From: an uncultured Candidatus Melainabacteria bacterium
GTDB lineage: Bacteria; Cyanobacteriota; Vampirovibrionia; Gastranaerophilales; Gastranaerophilaceae
Reading direction: 5' to 3'
Assembly (NCBI GenBank): GCA_934692295.1
Contig: CAKUTL010000037.1
Location: 1-16,625 of the forward strand
DNA: 16,625 bases
In this document: in pieces, positions 14,280 to 16,625 of the stretch
How positions within the stretch are numbered: the first letter of the stretch is position 1
Layout: each line of letters begins with the position of its first letter
The notes under the pieces: generated by a model
What the model was told of the DNA's origin: nothing
Database searches by the model: none
Seen by the model: only the letters and a program-made list of their open reading frames with translations
Position numbers and translations under genes: made by a program

Positions 14280-14870
14280 ATGGCAACGGAATTTGATGAA
14301 CAACTGGAAGAAGTAAGGCAAAAGTGTTTGCATTGCGAAAAATGCTCTCTTTGTAAAACTCGTACAAAGTCTGTTTTTTCTGCCGGCGTTCCAAATTCAA
14401 AGTTAATGCTGATTGGTGAAGCTCCTGGGTATTATGAAGATCAACAAGGTGAACCGTTTGTTGGACGAGCAGGAAAATTGCTTGACCAAATTCTTGGTTG
14501 TGTTGGTTTCTCTCGCCAAAAAGATATTTATATCTGTAATACTTTGAAATGTCGTCCGCCTGAAAATAGAGATCCTTTACCGGATGAGAAATTTGCTTGC
14601 AAAGAGTATTTAGATGCTCAAGTGCAGATTTTGAAACCGAGAATAATTTTGTTATGCGGTCGAGTCGCAGTAAATTCTTTTATAGATACAAAACTTGGAA
14701 TTACAAAACTTCGAGGAAAGTGGTTTGAAGGTCCCAATTTTGCTAAAATGATGCCGATTTTCCATCCGTCATATCTTTTGAGAAATGATTCAAGGGCAAA
14801 AGGTTCTCCAAAGTGGTGGATGTGGCAAGATATAAAAGAAGTTCGCAGAGTTTATGACCAAATGAATTAA
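14280..14870 (+). CDS. Family 4 uracil-DNA glycosylase (4Fe-4S)
   Basis: Removes uracil arising from cytosine deamination, starting base-excision repair. 196 aa, the normal length. Motif A is GEAPGYYEDQQGEPFVGRAG (46-65), identical in plan to family 4 enzymes; motif B is FHPSYLLRN (161-169). The iron-sulfur cysteines fit the family pattern: Cys19 and Cys22 just before the TRT element (CEKCSLCKTRT), then Cys91 (LKCRPPENRDP) and Cys107, 16 positions apart. Cys16 and Cys25 are two further cysteines in the N-terminal cluster. Such proteins are sometimes annotated as a DNA-polymerase-related or phage SPO1-type domain; the full motif set favours an active glycosylase. It starts 15 bp after the peptidase stop with a GAGAGG site, so the two are co-transcribed, and ends directly at a strong terminator. 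Confidence 0.93.
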   Translation: MATEFDEQLEEVRQKCLHCEKCSLCKTRTKSVFSAGVPNSKLMLIGEAPGYYEDQQGEPFVGRAGKLLDQILGCVGFSRQKDIYICNTLKCRPPENRDPLPDEKFACKEYLDAQVQILKPRIILLCGRVAVNSFIDTKLGITKLRGKWFEGPNFAKMMPIFHPSYLLRNDSRAKGSPKWWMWQDIKEVRRVYDQMN

Positions 14871-14903
14871 AAAAAGACCTAACTTTTTACGTTAGGTCTT
14901 TTT
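14871..14903. terminator. Bidirectional intrinsic terminator
   Basis: A 13-bp perfect stem (AAAAAGACCTAAC / GTTAGGTCTTTTT) with a 7-nt loop, with a T-run on both strands. It lies between the convergent UDG and proS genes, 0 bp and about 18 bp from their stops, and should end transcription from both sides. Confidence 0.95.
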
Positions 14904-14921
14904 AAGTATAGATTTATAATT

Positions 14922-16625
14922 TTATTTGATATTTTTTACCGCTTCAATAACTTTTGCGGATGCTTCTTCTGGTTTCATTGGAACTTTTTCTCCGGTTGCA
15001 CGAGTAACAAACTCAACATTGCCTTCTGTAATTGTTTTCCCAACAGTTATTCTGAATGGGAAGCCGATAAGGTCAGCATCTTTGAATTTAACTCCCGGTC
15101 TTTCATCTCTATCATCAAGAACGACTTCAACACCGTTTGCAAGTAATTCTTCATAGAGTTTTGTTGCAACTGACATTTGAAGTTCATCTTTAGTACTTAC
15201 AGGAACAATAACAACATGATATGGAGCAATTGCTAAAGGCCATTTGATACCCCAGTCATCGTGGTGAGCTTCAACAGCCGCAGCCGCAGTTCTAGTAACA
15301 CCAATTCCGTAACAACCCATAATGTATGGTTTAGCTTTTCCATCAGTATCCAAGTATGTTGCATTCATTGGTTTAGAATATTTTGTACCTAATTGGAAGA
15401 TATTTCCAACTTCAATTCCTCTTGTAACTTTTAATGGCTTTCCGCATTCTGGGCAAAGTTCACCAGCTTCAACAAGTCTAATGTCGGCATATTTGATTTC
15501 GTCTATTCCAAGGTCGCTCAAATTTGCTCCAACTTGGTGTGCATCTGTTTTATTGATTCCAACAACAAAATTTTTCATTTCTTTAACGGTTTTATCTGCA
15601 ATGATTGTTACATCTTTCATTCCTTTAGGACCAATAAACCCAGGAATTGCATTAAAGCCTTGTTTATCCATTAATTCTTGAATTTCTGCAGATGTTGCAA
15701 TTCTTATATCCATTCCACCAACAGCGTTCATTAATTTTGTTTCTTCAACTGTTTTATCCGCTCTTATTAGTGCGATAACAGGTTCTTTATCAACAATGTA
15801 AACTAATGATTTTAAAATCAAAGTTGAAGGAATTTTTAAGAATGCTGATAAATCCTCAATTGTGAGAGTGTTTGGAGTATCAACGATTTCACATTTTGAG
15901 AAATATTCTTTCCCGTCAACAGTTGTTGCTGGAAGTTTTGAGATTGCGTGGTTTGAATTTGCGGAGTAATCGCAATCATCACAATAGAATACATCGTTTT
16001 CGCCTGCATCTGTGTCTGTGATTACCATAAATTCATGAGAAACGCTTCCGCCGATTGCACCGGAATCAGATTGAACCATTTTGGTATCAAGTCCGCATCT
16101 ATTGAAAATGTTTCTGTATGCTTGTGCCATATTTTCGTATTCTTTTTCAAGTTCTTCTTGAGACGTTCCGAAGCTATAAGCATCTTTCATTATAAATTCT
16201 CTGCCTCTTAAAAGTCCAAAACGAGGTCTAACTTCATCTCTAAATTTTGATTGGATTTGGTATAAATTTGTAGGTAATTGTTTGTATGATTTTAATACAT
16301 CACGAGCTAAAGCTGTAATAATTTCTTCGTGAGTTGGTCCAAGACACATTTCTCTATTGTGTCTATCTTTCAATCTCATAAGTTCTTTGCCGTATGCTTC
16401 CCATCTTCCAGATTCAATCCAAAGTTCTTTTGGTTGAACAAATGGCATTAAAAGTTCTTGTGCTCCGGCTTTATCCATTTCATCTCTAATGATGTTTTCA
16501 ACTTTTTTTAAAACTCTCCACATCAAAGGCATATAGTTATAAACACCTGATGTAAGTTTTTTGATATATCCTGCACGTGCAAGCATTTTGTGAGAAACAA
16601 CTTCTGCATCAGATGGAAATTCTCT
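14922..16625 (-). CDS. proS: Prolyl-tRNA synthetase, bacterial type (5' end cut by window edge)
   Basis: Charges tRNA-Pro with proline. The frame stays open to the right edge: thirteen residues REFPSDAEVVSHK precede the first internal Met (16586), and family members keep going, so the true start lies beyond 16625, probably only 10-15 codons away. 567 residues are visible against about 570 for the full bacterial enzyme. Class II motifs: GAQELLMPFVQPKELW (54-69 counted from the edge), LGPTHEE and FRDEVRPRFGLLRGREF (128-144), and YGIGVTR (439-445). Between motifs 2 and 3 is the bacterial INS editing domain (about 230-410) that clears mischarged Ala-tRNA-Pro, including TLILKSLVY and GGMDIRIA. APYHVVIVPVST starts the anticodon-binding domain. 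It converges on the UDG gene at the bidirectional terminator. The call is secure. Confidence 0.97.
   Translation of the reverse strand, partial: REFPSDAEVVSHKMLARAGYIKKLTSGVYNYMPLMWRVLKKVENIIRDEMDKAGAQELLMPFVQPKELWIESGRWEAYGKELMRLKDRHNREMCLGPTHEEIITALARDVLKSYKQLPTNLYQIQSKFRDEVRPRFGLLRGREFIMKDAYSFGTSQEELEKEYENMAQAYRNIFNRCGLDTKMVQSDSGAIGGSVSHEFMVITDTDAGENDVFYCDDCDYSANSNHAISKLPATTVDGKEYFSKCEIVDTPNTLTIEDLSAFLKIPSTLILKSLVYIVDKEPVIALIRADKTVEETKLMNAVGGMDIRIATSAEIQELMDKQGFNAIPGFIGPKGMKDVTIIADKTVKEMKNFVVGINKTDAHQVGANLSDLGIDEIKYADIRLVEAGELCPECGKPLKVTRGIEVGNIFQLGTKYSKPMNATYLDTDGKAKPYIMGCYGIGVTRTAAAAVEAHHDDWGIKWPLAIAPYHVVIVPVSTKDELQMSVATKLYEELLANGVEVVLDDRDERPGVKFKDADLIGFPFRITVGKTITEGNVEFVTRATGEKVPMKPEEASAKVIEAVKNIK

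Noticed and set aside
15322..15681. 119-codon plus-strand frame opposite proS
   Set aside because: It mirrors the editing domain of proS, whose reading frame is unambiguous; no independent evidence of coding.

Overview
This is a low-GC bacterial window carrying an anaerobe-type surface-glycan operon between housekeeping genes. A partial MsbA-like lipid/glycan exporter at the left edge argues for a diderm. The glycyl radical enzyme argues for an obligate or facultative anaerobe. The overall look (A+T-rich, M16 peptidase next to a family-4 uracil-DNA glycosylase, bacterial-type ProS) resembles gut Vampirovibrionia/Gastranaerophilales, but that placement is inference from general appearance.

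Right side (about 12.9-16.6 kb), housekeeping: a + strand pair, an M16 zinc peptidase followed 15 bp later by a 4Fe-4S uracil-DNA glycosylase, runs from a good sigma70-type promoter. It converges on proS (- strand, cut by the window edge), and a 13-bp bidirectional terminator separates the two.

Left side (about 0-12.6 kb), one long - strand operon. In transcription order it holds: a short tyrosine-recombinase-fold protein that has lost nearly all catalytic residues; a 23-codon stub of a lost family-2 glycosyltransferase; glf; galE; a DUF4422 protein; a GT2 glycosyltransferase; two tandem GlfT2-like galactofuranosyltransferases; a glycyl-radical-enzyme activase; its glycyl radical enzyme; rfbA; and the start of an MsbA-like ABC transporter. 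Junctions are tight (1-bp, 4-bp and 19-bp overlaps, and several gaps under 40 bp), with some GTG/TTG starts. galE (UDP-Glc to UDP-Gal), glf (UDP-Galp to UDP-Galf) and the two GlfT2-like enzymes form a coherent galactofuranose module. The glycyl radical pair inside it has no obvious partner pathway and is the most unusual gene content.

The 351-bp gap between the operon and the M16 gene holds a 230-bp structure bounded by 29-bp inverted repeats (25 of 29 matching). Each arm carries two TGCRAY-type half-sites 22 bp apart. A candidate operon promoter lies inside it, and the dead recombinase gene sits beside it. The layout recalls an invertible promoter or paired operator. This arrangement, plus the GRE in a Galf operon, is the best candidate here for something undescribed.
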